Shown here: piece after piece, positions 45,267 through 57,212 of the stretch
How positions within the stretch are numbered: the stretch's first letter is position 1
Layout: each line of letters opens with the position of its first letter
Assembly (NCBI GenBank): GCA_019096065.1
Contig: JAGUCH010000002.1
Location: 632,501 to 696,500 of the forward strand
From: Paracyclopina nana
Taxonomy: Eukaryota > Arthropoda > Copepoda > Cyclopoida > Cyclopettidae
Direction of reading: 5' to 3'
Length of the DNA stretch: 64,000 nt
Notes under the pieces: model-generated
What the model was told of the DNA's origin: nothing
Databases searched by the model: none
The model's input: the letters and a program-made list of their open reading frames with translations, nothing else
Program-made: the position numbers and the translations under genes

Positions 45267-46864
45267 ATGAGAGCTCCAAAGAAAAAAGAAATATTTTGTT
45301 ATTTATGCATAGGATCTACAATTCTCTTTCTTATGGACTATGTCTATGGAAACTCACAAACATTTAGAATACAAAATGTGATTGACTTGAAAAATGTGAA
45401 GAGTGATGCCTTCATTGCCAATCATTATGTTACTATTGGACATAATCAGTGTTATAAAATGGGAATAAATTATGAAATGTCTAAGAAGCAAGAATCTTGT
45501 ATATGTGTGGAATTTTACTCTGGTGTTGACTGTGGCATACCCAAGCAAGTTTGGGCAAATTATCCATTGTCAGGTGCCTTATAGTTCATAACTTTAATTA
45601 ATTTGTCTTATTGGAACTGTTCAGATAGGAACTTTGTGCGAAGACAAGCCCCAAGAAGAGTGATTATGGGCATAACTGTTTTGCATGAATGCATGCTAAC
45701 AGAAGTAAGATTTCATGAGCTGGCTTCAGTAGTGGATGTATTCATCATTTCTGAATCCAATATAACTTCGGGTAAAGTTCTTCTAGTCCAATGTTTAAAG
45801 ACTCAAATGAATGATTTCAGGTGGAGACACAAAGGAGATGTTATTTTGGAACAAGTTTCATGATGGCTACCTTTCAGAATTCCACCATAAAATCATTTAT
45901 GTTCCCTTGTTGAGCATTCCACAAGGATACATCAATGATGGCTGGCTGCTTGAAATGTATTTGTTCTTCATTAACACACTGACAGTTATAAAAGAAATGA
46001 ACAAAATAACCTTAGGTTTATCCGACAACATTGGAGTGAAGTGGGTTTGTCAAAAGTTCTTAATATTGATGATGATGACATAGTGATAGCTTCAGATGCT
46101 GATGAGATTCTATCTCCTGAAGTAAGACATAATAAAATATCAGGGATCAAATAATAATGACATTTTTAATAAAAAGGTATTACTATTTATTAAGTTGTAC
46201 GATGGATGGGATGATCCCATAACAGCTACATTTAGATGGACTGTCTTCAATTTCTATTGGCAGCATTCAAAGCAAATCAGCAACAGTGAGATTAACATCA
46301 TCATTAAGAACACATCAATCACAGTATTTACTTCTAGTTACAGTGGGATCTACTTACAAGTTCTTAAGAAATACATGTCACAATAACATTTATCATGTCA
46401 GAAGCAAAAGATATCACAAACTTCAATTGGTGGATGAAGAACCTTTCAAAACATCATTTCTGGTAAAAAGTTATAACACTGATAAATGTAATTTGCATCT
46501 TTTTTCAATGACTTTGTATTCCAGATTGGAAATCAAGAAACATATGCTGGATTCCATTGTTCTTGGTGTCTTAGTCCACATGACATAAGAACTAAATTGC
46601 TAAGTGCTCAAAAAGATGACAAACCTAGGTGGGGAGATTTTCCTGAAAAAACTAGCATTGAATACATCACATATTTAACAATGAATGGTAACATTTGATC
46701 ATCACCACTACAGAATAGCAAAATGACTCTTGAATGTAGGAATTTGGTTTGATGACAAAGAAACATTTAGAAGAACCGATATTTCAATGGATCCTCAATT
46801 TGCCCCTAAATATATTCTTGACAATCATGAAAAGTATAAACATTGGTTAAAGCCTAATAAATAA
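45267..46864 (+). CDS. MGAT3-like N-acetylglucosaminyltransferase 1 (GT17)
   Basis: This is related to beta-1,4-mannosyl-glycoprotein 4-beta-N-acetylglucosaminyltransferase, which adds bisecting GlcNAc to N-glycans in the Golgi. Exons are 45267-45573, 45625-45771, 45821-45956, 46016-46121, 46177-46285, 46344-46462, 46525-46687 and 46740-46864 (1212 nt, 403 aa). The signal anchor is about residues 9-28. An EGF-like cysteine cluster (CICVEFYSGVDCGIP) precedes the catalytic part, as in vertebrate MGAT3. Catalytic landmarks are RRVIMGITVLHE, the DxD-type SDADEI at about 223-228, FRWTVFNFYWQHS and FHCSWCLSP. The eight-exon layout matches that of the next gene intron for intron. Confidence 0.9.
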
Positions 46865-46956
46865 TATCTACACAAGTTTTCAACAATTGAACACACCTGC
46901 TGATTTCCTGCCACATGTTTCACATTATTAACAAACAAATGATCAGCTTACCAACC

Positions 46957-48828
46957 ATGTCACTTAGGGGTAAAGCACTGCTTTATATTTTTGTAAGTAA
47001 ACAGTTAACTGTTAATGCATTTCATGCAATTATTGTGTAATTTCAGCAATTGCTTATTCTGTTCTGTGGTGTTCGGCTTACAATCATGTTCCTTACTAAT
47101 CCACCCCTCATTGAAAAGTCTTTGCTGTCAAAGCAACCATTGGAGCAAATTCATGCAATTTTGGGCTCACAAAAGTATTATCCAAGATTTAGTGAAGTAG
47201 ATCTTGAGAATAATCAAACATCTTTTAACATTGATCTCAATGAATTACCATATCACAGATATGAGTCAAATTTTCAAATATTTCCAGGAAGTGAAGTAAT
47301 ATTTTTAGCATTGATTGATTTGAATTCAATCTTTTATTTGAATTAATTGCAGAATACTACATGCTTTAAAGAGGGAACTGATTTCACACAAACATTTGGT
47401 ACCATGAAGTGCATTTGTAAAGAAAGCTATTTTGGTGTTGATTGTGGAATACCTAAAATAGTGTGGAGCAATCATGGCAAAACTGGTAGGCACATACACT
47501 TAACAAACCTTGCTATTGCCCTAGTATTTTACTTGCAACAGAGTTCACTCAAAGAAAAATACCACGAAGGATCATTATGGGAACTATCGTCAACCATGAA
47601 CTACTCTGGACAGAAGTGAGGATCAAACAGCTGTCAAATGTTGTTGACGTCTTCATCATCATGGAGTCAAGCATGACCTCAGGTTTGGAAGTATCTTTGA
47701 ACATTACTTTTTGATTGATTAATAAAACTTGGCTTACAGGAGGTGATCCCAAAAAGCTGCACTTTAAAGAAGCCCTCAAGAATGGATACTTGTCAGAATA
47801 TCAATACAAAATCATGTACCTGCACTTGGAGGCTATTCCCATGGATTTTGTGTATGATGGGTGGTTAGCTGAAATGTAAGAGTTGACCACCAGTAAGTCC
47901 TGTCATCAAAAACAAATATTGCTTTTCAACAGGTATTTGAGAGAATTTTGGAGCAAGCATGGACTATCAAGGATTGCCAATGTTTCAGATGAAGACATAA
48001 TATTGAACTTTGATGCAGATGAAATTCCTAAAGAAGAGGTACACCTAATTTAGCTATCGAGAGTCACTCAAATCACTTTTTTGAAGGCTCTGATGTTTCT
48101 TAAATGGTATGATGGTTGGCATGATCCTATACAGCTGTCTTTTAGATGGACATTGTACACTTTTTATTGGCAACATCAGAACATTGCCAATCTCAGTAAA
48201 ACATTCTTCAACCATATTTTTTTCAAAAAAAAAAATCATTATTTTAGTCAATTGTGGATCTACTGCCAAGTTTCTTAAGGAATGTTGTAACAACAACATT
48301 TATTTCATAAGAAATCCATACATGCACAAGAAAATTACAGGAAAAGACTTACCAGCACTCAATGCTCCATTTGTGGTAATTAAAAGCAAAAAAACAACTC
48401 AAGAACTATTTTTTTTAAATTAGATTACTTGCTAGATTGGAAGCAGATACTTTTATGCTGGCCACCATTGCTCATGGTGTTTTGATGCTCAAGGAATCAG
48501 AGAAAAACTTATATCAGCCCAAAAAGCAGACAAACCCAGATGGGGAGATGTTCCTGAATTCCTGGAAGAGACTTTCCTCAACAACTTGATCAGAAATGGC
48601 TAGTTTACCATATTTCACTTTTAACTCATTTTTTGAAAGTTTATCTTTGTAGGCATGTGGTTTAATGGACGTCAGTTTCTGAAACTGACATCCCCTGAGA
48701 CTTCTCCAGATTTTGCCCCCAAATTTGTCATGGACCACCAGGAACAATTCAAGGCTTATCTTTACCCAGAATCCAATCCTGCTAGTGCTCAATACGTAGC
48801 AAAGGATCCCCTAAAGAGATACTCATAA
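46957..48828 (+). CDS. MGAT3-like N-acetylglucosaminyltransferase 2 (GT17)
   Basis: This tandem paralogue starts 93 bp after the previous stop. Exons are 46957-46992, 47047-47295, 47353-47485, 47542-47682, 47740-47875, 47933-48038, 48087-48195, 48248-48375, 48436-48598 and 48653-48828 (1377 nt, 458 aa). It has an anchor near residues 13-30, CICKESYFGVDCGIP, RRIIMGTIVNHE, the metal-binding FDADEI, FRWTLYTFYWQHQ and HHCSWCFDA. Its N-terminal stem is longer than in paralogue 1. The last intron has a GC rather than GT donor (G|GCTAGT after 48598). Exon 9 is exactly 163 nt, as in the paralogue, so this is either a GC-AG intron or an inactivating donor mutation, which would hit a TAG two codons on. 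Confidence 0.88.
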
Positions 48829-49342
48829 TTTGGCATGATCAAAAACATTTTTAGTAGGTGAAAACAGTTTGAAAGCTTGTGAGCTCAATATGTAATTGTC
48901 TTGAAATAAAAAAAAGAGCTTGCAAGACTAGCCCAGGCATTTTACAAAGTATTTCTAAAACAACTAATGCAATGCAACATTTCACTTGTGAACTCGCAAC
49001 CTTACATCCTTATGCTTAAAATGGAATGCAGTGCCTAACCGCAAAAAGGGGTTAAAAAAAGATCAAGACAAACATTTAACAATATTTTTAGAGAAAAAGT
49101 TTTTACTTAAAGTTCCAGCTAAAACCTGCAAGAATAAGTAAGTTTAACTAATGAGCAGTTTTTTCAGTCAACTGCTCATAGTAGAGAAACTGCAGTTTCT
49201 CTAGCTCATAGGTATCCCAATTTTCTTGCTCTATGATGACGTCACAGCCTTAAAATCAGAAATAATTGTAAGAAAAACATGGACTGGAGACAGATTAGTT
49301 TTTTTTATATAAAAATTCCTTCTTATATTGACGAACATATAA
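48829..49342. other. Intergenic region
   Basis: No exon or repeat recognised before the tRNA gene. Confidence 0.5.
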
Positions 49343-49414
49343 TCCGGCATGGTCTAGGGGTTAGGATAGCTGGCTCTCACCCAGCAGGCCCGGGTTCGAT
49401 TCCCGGTGCCGGAA
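49343..49414 (+). tRNA. tRNA-Glu (anticodon CTC)
   Basis: The 72-nt cloverleaf has acceptor arms TCCGGCA / TGCCGGA and anticodon stem CTGG / CCAG around loop CTCTCAC, placing CTC at the anticodon. The T arm is CCGGG / CCCGG with GTTCGATT. An internal B box (GGTTCGATTCC) is present and a run of T follows within 5 nt as a Pol III stop. It is identical to the two minus-strand copies at 54126 and 55259. Confidence 0.98.
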
Positions 49415-49595
49415 ACCTTTTTTTAATTCAATTCTGTAAAGGTAACACTTCCTGTAATCGTAATTGTCCAAGACCTAAGTCTTTTTTTTTGTCCAAACTG
49501 GGGACTATTAGAACGGGTTTTTGCTCACATAGAAGAAAGGAAGGCAAAATTCAAGAAAAATATATATTTATTCTCAAAATAGAATGCCATATATT

Positions 49596-51329
49596 TCACT
49601 CTTCCTTGGCTTCTGGAACAGCCACAAAAAACTTTTGTACAAAAACAGACGCACGCTCCGAGAGGCTTGCCAAATACTTGGAAAAGCTGGACGGTCGAAT
49701 GAACAAGAAGTAGACAGGGAAGGCTGACATGATCATGGCAAATCCAATGCCAGTTTCAATCGGGTTGGACAGCATGGGCAGCACAGTGATAATGGCTGTC
49801 AAAATGACATAGATGATAGGAAACGCCAAATGAACCTGAAATTCAACACTCAGGATTTGAATACTTTGACCACTCAAAATTCGCTTTCTTAATTTTTTAA
49901 GTACTCTACCTTGATTGGCCTCTCCCATTCCGGATGCTTGAACCTTAGGTAGATAACACAGAAAACAGCAACTCCAATAGCGAGCCAAGTAGCAAAGCCA
50001 ACATAGTTCATCAGTTGAATTATGTTGGATGAAGTGAGGTAGCACAAGGACATGAAAGTGATCACCAGTACTGCAGGGACAGGTGTGACTTTGTTAACCT
50101 GGATCATGGTGAGAGCTTGAGGCATTTGACCTTCCCTATGCATAAAAATAGGTATTTCCAAGAATTAAAACTGAAGTATTTTTGTTACCTTGCTCCTGCA
50201 AAAAAGAGCCTAGATGAAGTTAGCAAGGTTCCATTGACCGCTCCAAATGTGGAGCATGCCACAAAAATGGGAATGACCCAAGCGAATGAGCCATAAACTC
50301 TGTTAGCGAAAGTGACTGCAACAGCCTCTGATCCAAGGACTTCAGCTTTGTCCAAAATGGTATGAAAGGCCACAATTGTGAAAACATAAATCACAAGACA
50401 AAGGCTGCAAGAGATGGCAATAGCTCTCGGCAAATCTCTGACTGGATTTTTCATCTCTTCAATGATGAAATTGAGGAAGTTCCACCCAGTGTAGGCAAAC
50501 AAACCAGAGTAGAACGATGCAGCTGTGTAGGGTTTTAGCGTCAAGCCATGTTCTTAATAAACTATTTTTGATGACGTTACCAATGACAGTGATATCTGTT
50601 TCGGTGCCATTCCAATTGAAGTTGTCAGTTTTTCCCATGGCTAGCATGTACACCCCTGTACCCATGATGATGATGAGAGCGAAGACTTTAGCATAGGTGA
50701 AGTAGTCTTGAACAACAGTCGCCCATTTGACACTGAAGCAGTTGACAAAGCACAAAAAGCAAAGGCACACTGCGGCAATCAACCTTAAAGCGTCTTCTGG
50801 AGGTTCGCACTCAGGAAAAAAGGGCTTGGTCAGGTACAATGCAAATGTCAAAGACTGAAAACATCGTAATTTAAAAAGTTTAATCTTTGATGCAAAGAAG
50901 GTTGCGAACCTGAATGGCTCCAGTGCATGGTCTGACAATGACACATTCAATCCAGAGTCTGACGAAGGCTGCCAAAGGTCCAAAAGTTATGTGGATGTAA
51001 GCATAGTCAGCACCAGACTTTCTGATCATGCAGCCAAGCTCAGCATAGCAATAGGCTCCAATCATGGTGAAGAATCCACAAATGGTCCACACCACCAAGG
51101 ACAAGTTGACCGATCCAGTGGACACTAGCACTCCAGTTGGTGAGACAAAGATTCCAGATCCAATGATGCATCCAACAATCACAGTGATGCCATTGAGGAG
51201 TGTCATCTCAGCTTTCAGCTTGATGGGCTCATCCACTTCCATGATTTCAACCTTTTTCTCCAGTGAGCTTTTGGCAGTATTCTCAATGCTAGCCACTTCA
51301 GTGGCTCTAGGTGAGGATTTATCACTCAT
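49596..51329 (-). CDS. SLC7-family light-chain amino-acid transporter (LAT/y+LAT type)
   Basis: This plasma-membrane amino-acid exchanger normally works disulfide-linked to an SLC3 heavy chain. Exons are 51329-50910, 50854-50581, 50522-50189, 50135-49910 and 49835-49596 (1494 nt, 497 aa, the family norm). An acceptor just upstream (exon starting at 51351) indicates a 5' UTR intron. About twelve hydrophobic helices are present. TM1 contains [13 protein letters not shown], the unwound substrate-binding GSGIF motif. Cys at about 156 in [11 protein letters not shown] matches the heavy-chain disulfide cysteine of LAT1. [14 protein letters not shown] and [15 protein letters not shown] are family signatures in the middle. 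Intron 2 was placed so that [11 protein letters not shown] follows VIG directly. Confidence 0.93.
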
Positions 51330-51487
51330 GATTCTTTTTCCTAAAGTCTGCCTGAAAGATAATACACTCATGTATTTGAGATATTTTGAACTTGCTTGCT
51401 TGAACATAATGAGTGGCTTTCTAATTTTGTTTTGTAGCTTGATTGACTTTTCTATTTTGAATGCAAATAAGGCTTACCAATTGTTTT

Positions 51488-52425
51488 AAGGAGGGGGCGC
51501 GTACTTTGTCCTACAGTGAACCGATCGCACATAAACCTACAAAACAGTGCGCCGTAGAACTACAAAGATTTCTGGCCCAGAATGTGAACAACCCCAAGCG
51601 CACATGAATCTACATACAACTAATCGCACATGAACTACAAATGACGGAAACGCATGCTAAACTACAAGCAAATCAAGGAGCACTTGGCTTTTGAAATACT
51701 GCTCCTTATTATACATGGCTCTTATAAAATCTGTACTTAGGGATAGTAATCAGAGTACTTATAGCTACTTCTCCTTTTATAGTAAGGAAAATCCAAGAAT
51801 TACTTGATGAAAAATAATAGCTCTAATTTTAAAGGGCCACAAAGCTTGAAAAAATTTGAGCCAGAAGTTCAATATTTCACTTGATTTTTATTCCAAAAAA
51901 GCAGTTTTTAAAGACTTTTAGAACTTTTTGGACTTTTTGGTCGTCTGACTATTCTTCCTTTTCTAACTTTTAGGACTTTTTGGACTATTTGGACTTTTTG
52001 TGTGAGAAGAGCAAAACAGGCTTTATTTTTGGAACTGATGAAAAAACTAACAAAAAATCTCTATTTATGTATTTTGGTCTTGTGTGTGGCTTTTAGGAAT
52101 TGTGTGCCATATGTGTGCCTTGTTTGTAGTGTGGGCCATGCATGCCAAATTGTGGGCATTGTGTACCGTTTAAGAGGTCCTTTTTTGCAGAAGTGCCTTT
52201 AGTCAAATGTAGTTTAATGTGTCAATCATCTGTGTCGATTGTGCTAACAGCTTTTTATGTAGGTTCATGTGCGTATCTGCTAAATGTAGCTTGAGTGCGC
52301 TTGGTTCAATGTAGGTCCATATGCGGTTGGTTTAATAAAAAAAAGGTTTTGTAGATCCATGTGCGCGTCCGTCATTTGTAGTTTTGCGTGCGTTCTGTTT
52401 GTAGTTCCTAGTATAGGCATCCTTT
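51488..52425. mobile_element. Non-autonomous element with CGCACATGAACCTACA-type subterminal repeats, copy 2
   Basis: It starts GGAGGGGGCGCGTACTTTG and ends AGTTCCTAGTATAGGCATCC. The arms match copy 1 (30944-31864) in reverse order, and the centre again has TTTTTGGACTTTTTGG. TTAA stands just outside both ends (51485-51488 and about 52424-52427), as expected for a piggyBac-type target site, but copy 1 does not show clean TTAA borders. Confidence 0.7.
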
Positions 52426-54125
52426 AAGGACACATGGTGATGTGGATCGATTGTGATTATTTGGCCATGTTGTGGAGGAAGACGCGAGCGCGCTTAGCTT
52501 TGTAACTTGTGCTTGTCCTGCTGGGAGAAAGCAACAGCTCAACTATAGCCAGGCTGATGTACAGTTCCGATTTGTCCACCCACACTCCACTGCACTGAAA
52601 AGTGATGCAATCCCAGCCAAATTTTGGTCTTTTCCCCATCAAAATTAAGATTGGATGCCTTTAAAATTTGGTGGGCCCTGCACACTTCCTGGGCTAAAAA
52701 TAGCCATATTTCTTAACTATTTATGATATTGGTAAGCCACTGTGTCCAATAGTTGCTTACTCCAGCTTTTCCTAAATAGGATATCTAGTAGCATCCAGTT
52801 TTCTCCTATTTTTAAGCTTGTCTTGACACACAAAATTCCTGTTTTTATAATGGCTTCATTAGCTCTTTTGTATGTCAACTTTGTTCAGTCAAATTGCTTA
52901 AAGTGAAGATCCAAATATAGTCATTTTGCAAAATATAGAGGAATTTAATGCTTGGTGTATGGCTACTTTATATGCTTTCTGATGCAATACTTGAACATTC
53001 TTACCAGTGCAGTGCTTAGACAGGCTTAAAAAAGCATCTAGTTAACTCATGGGAATTGAGTATTGAATTCAATAACATCCACATTTTAAGTGTTTTCAAA
53101 AATAGTATTTTTTTGGCATTTTCTTTTTTTCTGTAAAGAAATTTAAGGATTTATCAAAATTGCTATTTAGAGTTAAAGTTGACCAAAATTTTTTTAAACA
53201 AGGGTAAGGCTTTTTTGACCAAACATTATTGGACCAATCAACAACTGGCGCAATTTCGCGTAGACCAATCAGAATTTAGTTGACTTTTTTGGTTTTGCGA
53301 AACGAGCCAACTTTTGTTAGGCTAATGGTAGACCTGGAACTCAAAAAATTTGGTTTAAAAAAATCATTGTCTCTTGCTGTGAGACATTTTCTGCGAAAAA
53401 TTTTTCAAAGAAGCATTTGAAGCCACCAAGACAATGAGCAGATTGGCCAACCATTGAAAAAAAAACTGGTTTTTTTGGCTGCTCGTACCTTTTGCACGTT
53501 CCTCCTTTGTCACTCCTTCATTTTTCGCGACTTTTTTCTTCCAGATTTAATATTGTCCATCAAATTACCTTGAGTCAATTTCTGACTTGACTCAATGATC
53601 ACAATTAAGTCACTTTACTCAAATCAAAACAACAACTGTCAACAAGTCAAAATTTGTAGTAAACAATTCAGCTGTATCGCTCAACTTACTTAATGCCGAA
53701 GAAAAAGGGAATGTAATTGTCCGAGTCTATTCGACCTTTGTGGACTTGACTGGATTCATGGATGCTGGATGAGATCTGCAAATGAATCCGGAAGCCATCT
53801 AAACATAGGATTCATAGCCCAGCTCCCCGCTCCACTAATAGCTTTAAGCCTTGAGCAGCCTTGAACAGTGTGCCAAGTTGGACTTTTATGGTTCTCCAAG
53901 TCCATGTGACCCTGGTGGACTTGGCTGGTGTCATAATTGCTAATGGCTTCCATCAATTCCTTTAGAAGCTATGTGAATTTGGGAATTATGGCTCAACTCA
54001 ATTGTAAGTCTTGTAAATTCAGACTTTTTGGGGCTGTCGGGCTGTCCAAGTCCAAGTGACCTTTGAGGACTTTGTGGATCCACAGCCACAGCTTTTTTTT
54101 TGATAGGACCCGAAAGCAAAATGAT

Positions 54126-54197
54126 TTCCGGCACCGGGAATCGAACCCGGGCCTGCTGGGTGAGAGCCAGCTATCCTAACCCCTAGACCATGCCGGA
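54126..54197 (-). tRNA. tRNA-Glu (anticodon CTC), copy 2
   Basis: The 72-nt sequence is identical to the gene at 49343-49414, on the opposite strand. Downstream on the minus strand a TTTT run serves as Pol III terminator. Confidence 0.97.
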
Positions 54198-54254
54198 TAA
54201 TTGGAAGAATAATTGAGAAGCTTTTGAAGCTTTACTTTAGAGCCTTATGGGTCT

Positions 54255-55095
54255 GTATAAATATAGATGCGTTAGATGACTTAGATGATCATCTTTGTCA
54301 TCTATATTTGTACCGTTTTTGGTCCAAATATAGATGATTTTTGCCGATTGTCATCTATATTTGTACCACCAATCTCCTGCACTTTCAAGACGTATAAATA
54401 TAGATGATTTTTTGCTGTCATCAATATTTGGACTAATTTAGTTAGATGATTGCAATTAGCTATGATGAGCTACTTTAGAGCTAACATTAAGCTGGACCCA
54501 AAATATTTTTTAAATATATTCTACCTGTCAATTGACCAGACTACATAACCTAAGTAAAAGAAATTGAAATTAAGAGTTTCATAGGAATTTCCGAAATAAA
54601 TTGTACTTTGAAGCATGAGCAGGTAAGCCAAAAAAAGCCAACTTTTTAAATGCTTTTTTGGAACAAAAAACAAGTGAAATATTGAACTCAAAATGTGTCA
54701 AGCTTTTTGGCCCTAAAAAAATAGAGCTATTATTTTAGTTCTTTAAAAAGTTATTCATGGATTTTCCTTACCATAAAATGAAAAGTAGTTATAATTGTTC
54801 TGATTATTTTTCCTGACTCAGGTTTTAAAAGAGCCATGTATTTATCATAAGGAGCAATATTTCCTGCCATTATATTTACTTGAGCTTGGTTTAAGCCTAA
54901 AATCATCTATATTTAGTCCAGATATAGATGACTTATCCAAGAATCATCTATGTTTATACCGCACTTGAGCACAGGCAAGTAGCAGTCCAAATATAGATGA
55001 GGATTGTCAAAAATCATCTGAAAATGGTGCAAATATAGTTGACAAAGATGATCATCTAAGCCATCTAAATCATCTAACGCATCTATATTTATACA
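54255..55095. mobile_element. Large palindromic element between two tRNA genes
   Basis: Inverted ends run TGTATAAATATAGATGCG, then TTAGATGACTTAGATGATCA at left, and return as TGATCATCTAAGCCATCTAA and CGCATCTATATTTATACA at right. Many internal ATAGATGATT / TCATCTATATTTG words occur in both orientations. It has no coding capacity. The central 54640-54880 shares sequence with the element at 51690-51880. Confidence 0.75.
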
Positions 55096-55258
55096 GAGTG
55101 CTTTGGGGCGATACATTTGATGAAGGCCTAAAATTGGGCCACTGACATAAATGATCCGGATTCAAAGATTGGATCAACAATTGTGGGATCTAGATGTCTA
55201 AAAAATTATTAAAGTGGGACTTTATTCAATTTATCAATAGTTAGGTTTAAAAAAAAGT

Positions 55259-55330
55259 TTCCGGCACCGGGAATCGAACCCGGGCCTGCTGGGTGAGAGC
55301 CAGCTATCCTAACCCCTAGACCATGCCGGA
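55259..55330 (-). tRNA. tRNA-Glu (anticodon CTC), copy 3
   Basis: The 72-nt sequence is identical to the copies at 49343 and 54126. A T-run lies immediately downstream on the minus strand (complement of the A-run before 55259). Confidence 0.97.
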
Positions 55331-55576
55331 TTACTGAGAAGTTGGCTAAAGTTTTTCATTATTTATTATAAATTGATGATGTAATGAAATAATAAGGAAA
55401 TATTATCAGTTTTTCTTCTGTAATGCACATTCTGTTAAAATCTTGATTTTCATTCTACTTTAAAAGATCAATAATATGCATAGATTTTTTTGCAAGATTT
55501 TCTGGTACAATTTCATGAAAGGAGAAAAGTAAAATAATAATTAAATTAATTTAAAAAATGTCTTATTTTCGCCGAG

Positions 55577-55897
55577 TCAGCAATGAACTTGAACATTTTT
55601 GGCCACGATTGGAAGATGTAAGTACTCCAAATTTCGAATGAATTCAGCTTTCTCTTTTTGTCTGTCAAATGAAAGCAGCATAAATACTTCAATAGATACA
55701 GGAAAGGGGTTGTGACATTGTTGTTGAGCAAAAACAAGACGACAAAAGTATCTATTTTCATCATCCGGCTTTCTTACAATTACACCGCGCACAGCGGATG
55801 TTTCAAGTGAGAAAAGCGCGCTTGTCACATGCCATTTATGCGCGTTTTGTCTCACTGTGCAACTACGGTAGCGCAGCACATGGAAAAAATCCAACAT
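55577..55897 (-). CDS. Doubtful short reading frame (106 aa)
   Basis: An ATG-to-TGA frame of 106 aa on the minus strand has mixed composition (Cys, Trp, charged residues) rather than low complexity, for example RKPDDENRYFCRLVF and MLLSFDRQKEKAEF. No family is recognised, no splice partners are evident, and it sits in a repeat-rich region. It could be a small gene, an exon of a larger one or a chance frame. Confidence 0.3.
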   Translation of the reverse strand: MLDFFHVLRYRSCTVRQNAHKWHVTSALFSLETSAVRGVIVRKPDDENRYFCRLVFAQQQCHNPFPVSIEVFMLLSFDRQKEKAEFIRNLEYLHLPIVAKNVQVHC

Positions 55898-57139
55898 TTC
55901 TCACCCTAATGTTGTTCATTTCCTGTGTCCACTAAAATAAAGTGTGATCCAAAAAATGCCAAACAATTCCAATTCCAATAAATTTCCATAAATTCGGATA
56001 ATTTGAGCAAAAAAATCGAAAACATTTTAGTTCTATTTTACATTCAAAATCTTAAATTACTTTCATTAATTTTCCATATCATATGCTAGGCAATAATAGC
56101 AAAAAAATCTGGAAACATATAAAAAGTTTTCTTTTAAAATATTATAAATATAGTAAGTGATTTAAGTGAATATTTTAATATTTTATGATCAAAGTTGCTT
56201 GGATGTTGGAATATAAAATCAATTTTAATGCATTTGTCAAGTTTAAAAACTGAAAAATATTAGTTTTGCTAATTTTGACTCAGCCTTTGGAAGGGGTGAT
56301 TATTGTCTTGTGTGCCCACCCTTTAGAAAAGCTCTTCTGTGCAGCAGATGCCAAGACAGATTCTTTCTAAATTTGGGCAGCTTCCAAGGAAATATTTTCT
56401 CCCCCTTCCACCTCAGTCAAATTTCACCTCTGGAGCTGAGAAGACTGAAACACAGCTGAAAAAGACCCTCAAAAAAGGTCAGGTTTTGCATTCAGATCAA
56501 TAGAGCTTACTTGTAAAACATTGCTCATGATCTAATGCAGGGCCAGACCTAGAATATCACATAATAATATTTTTTATTGGCTCCCTTTTTTCCTGCTCCT
56601 TTTGGAGTACAAAACTTGAGTTTCTGGTTTTTACAGCTTGGTTTGAAGCTGTTGCACCTCGTTCAAATCACCTTGTTGTTAGGCAAGTTACAACTTCCTG
56701 GTCTGACTTCTTTTAAGGCATCTTCTTTGTTGTGAGTGTCTGTTGTTGCTACATTATGTAATAATACTAAATGATATGAGAATAAATCAAGTCATTGAAC
56801 TGGCCAATAAAAACTGTAAACTGTGGTCCAGGCAAAACCAGATTTTTACTAGTACCTAGTAAGGTAAAAAGTCTGCAATTCTCAGAAGCATCATTACTAG
56901 TGTTACCAGGTCATAAACAACCCCATATTCAAAATTAGATATAAGAAAGCAAATGCTTAAAAAAGCCTCTTAAATCCCCCTTTGAATTCCTTAAAGTTTG
57001 CTAGGTTTGAGGTTTGGCCTCAAAGTTGGGTTTTATTGGCAATTTTTTGGTTTTTGGCTTTGATGTGGAATCTGCAATAGCTCAGTGCTTTGAGAGTCTC
57101 TTCTTTACTTTATTGTGTTGCTCAGTGGGCGCTCAGCCC

Positions 57140-57178
57140 TATATAAAGCTTGCAGTGTCCACTGTTCAAGGTCTCAGT
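57140..57178 (+). promoter_or_regulatory. Core promoter of the Cys-rich secreted protein gene
   Basis: TATATAAA is at 57140-57147 and a TCAGT initiator at 57174-57178, about 34-36 bp apart, with ATG at 57213. The arrangement resembles the trypsin 2 promoter. Confidence 0.6.
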
Positions 57179-57212
57179 CTAAGGATTGCTACAAAACCAA
57201 TATCTATTCACC

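Larger units (their letters stand above)
51330..57139. other. Long gene-poor region with repeats and two tRNA genes
   Basis: It contains two inverted-repeat elements (51488-52425 and 54255-55095), two tRNA-Glu genes and one doubtful short reading frame (55577-55897). The rest (about 52430-54125 and 55900-57139) shows no recognisable exon. Confidence 0.55.

Noticed and set aside
48597-48652. Treating the second MGAT3-like gene as a pseudogene because of TAG at 48601
   Set aside because: All other exons are intact and in frame and a GC-AG intron explains the site; left as a live question rather than called a pseudogene.
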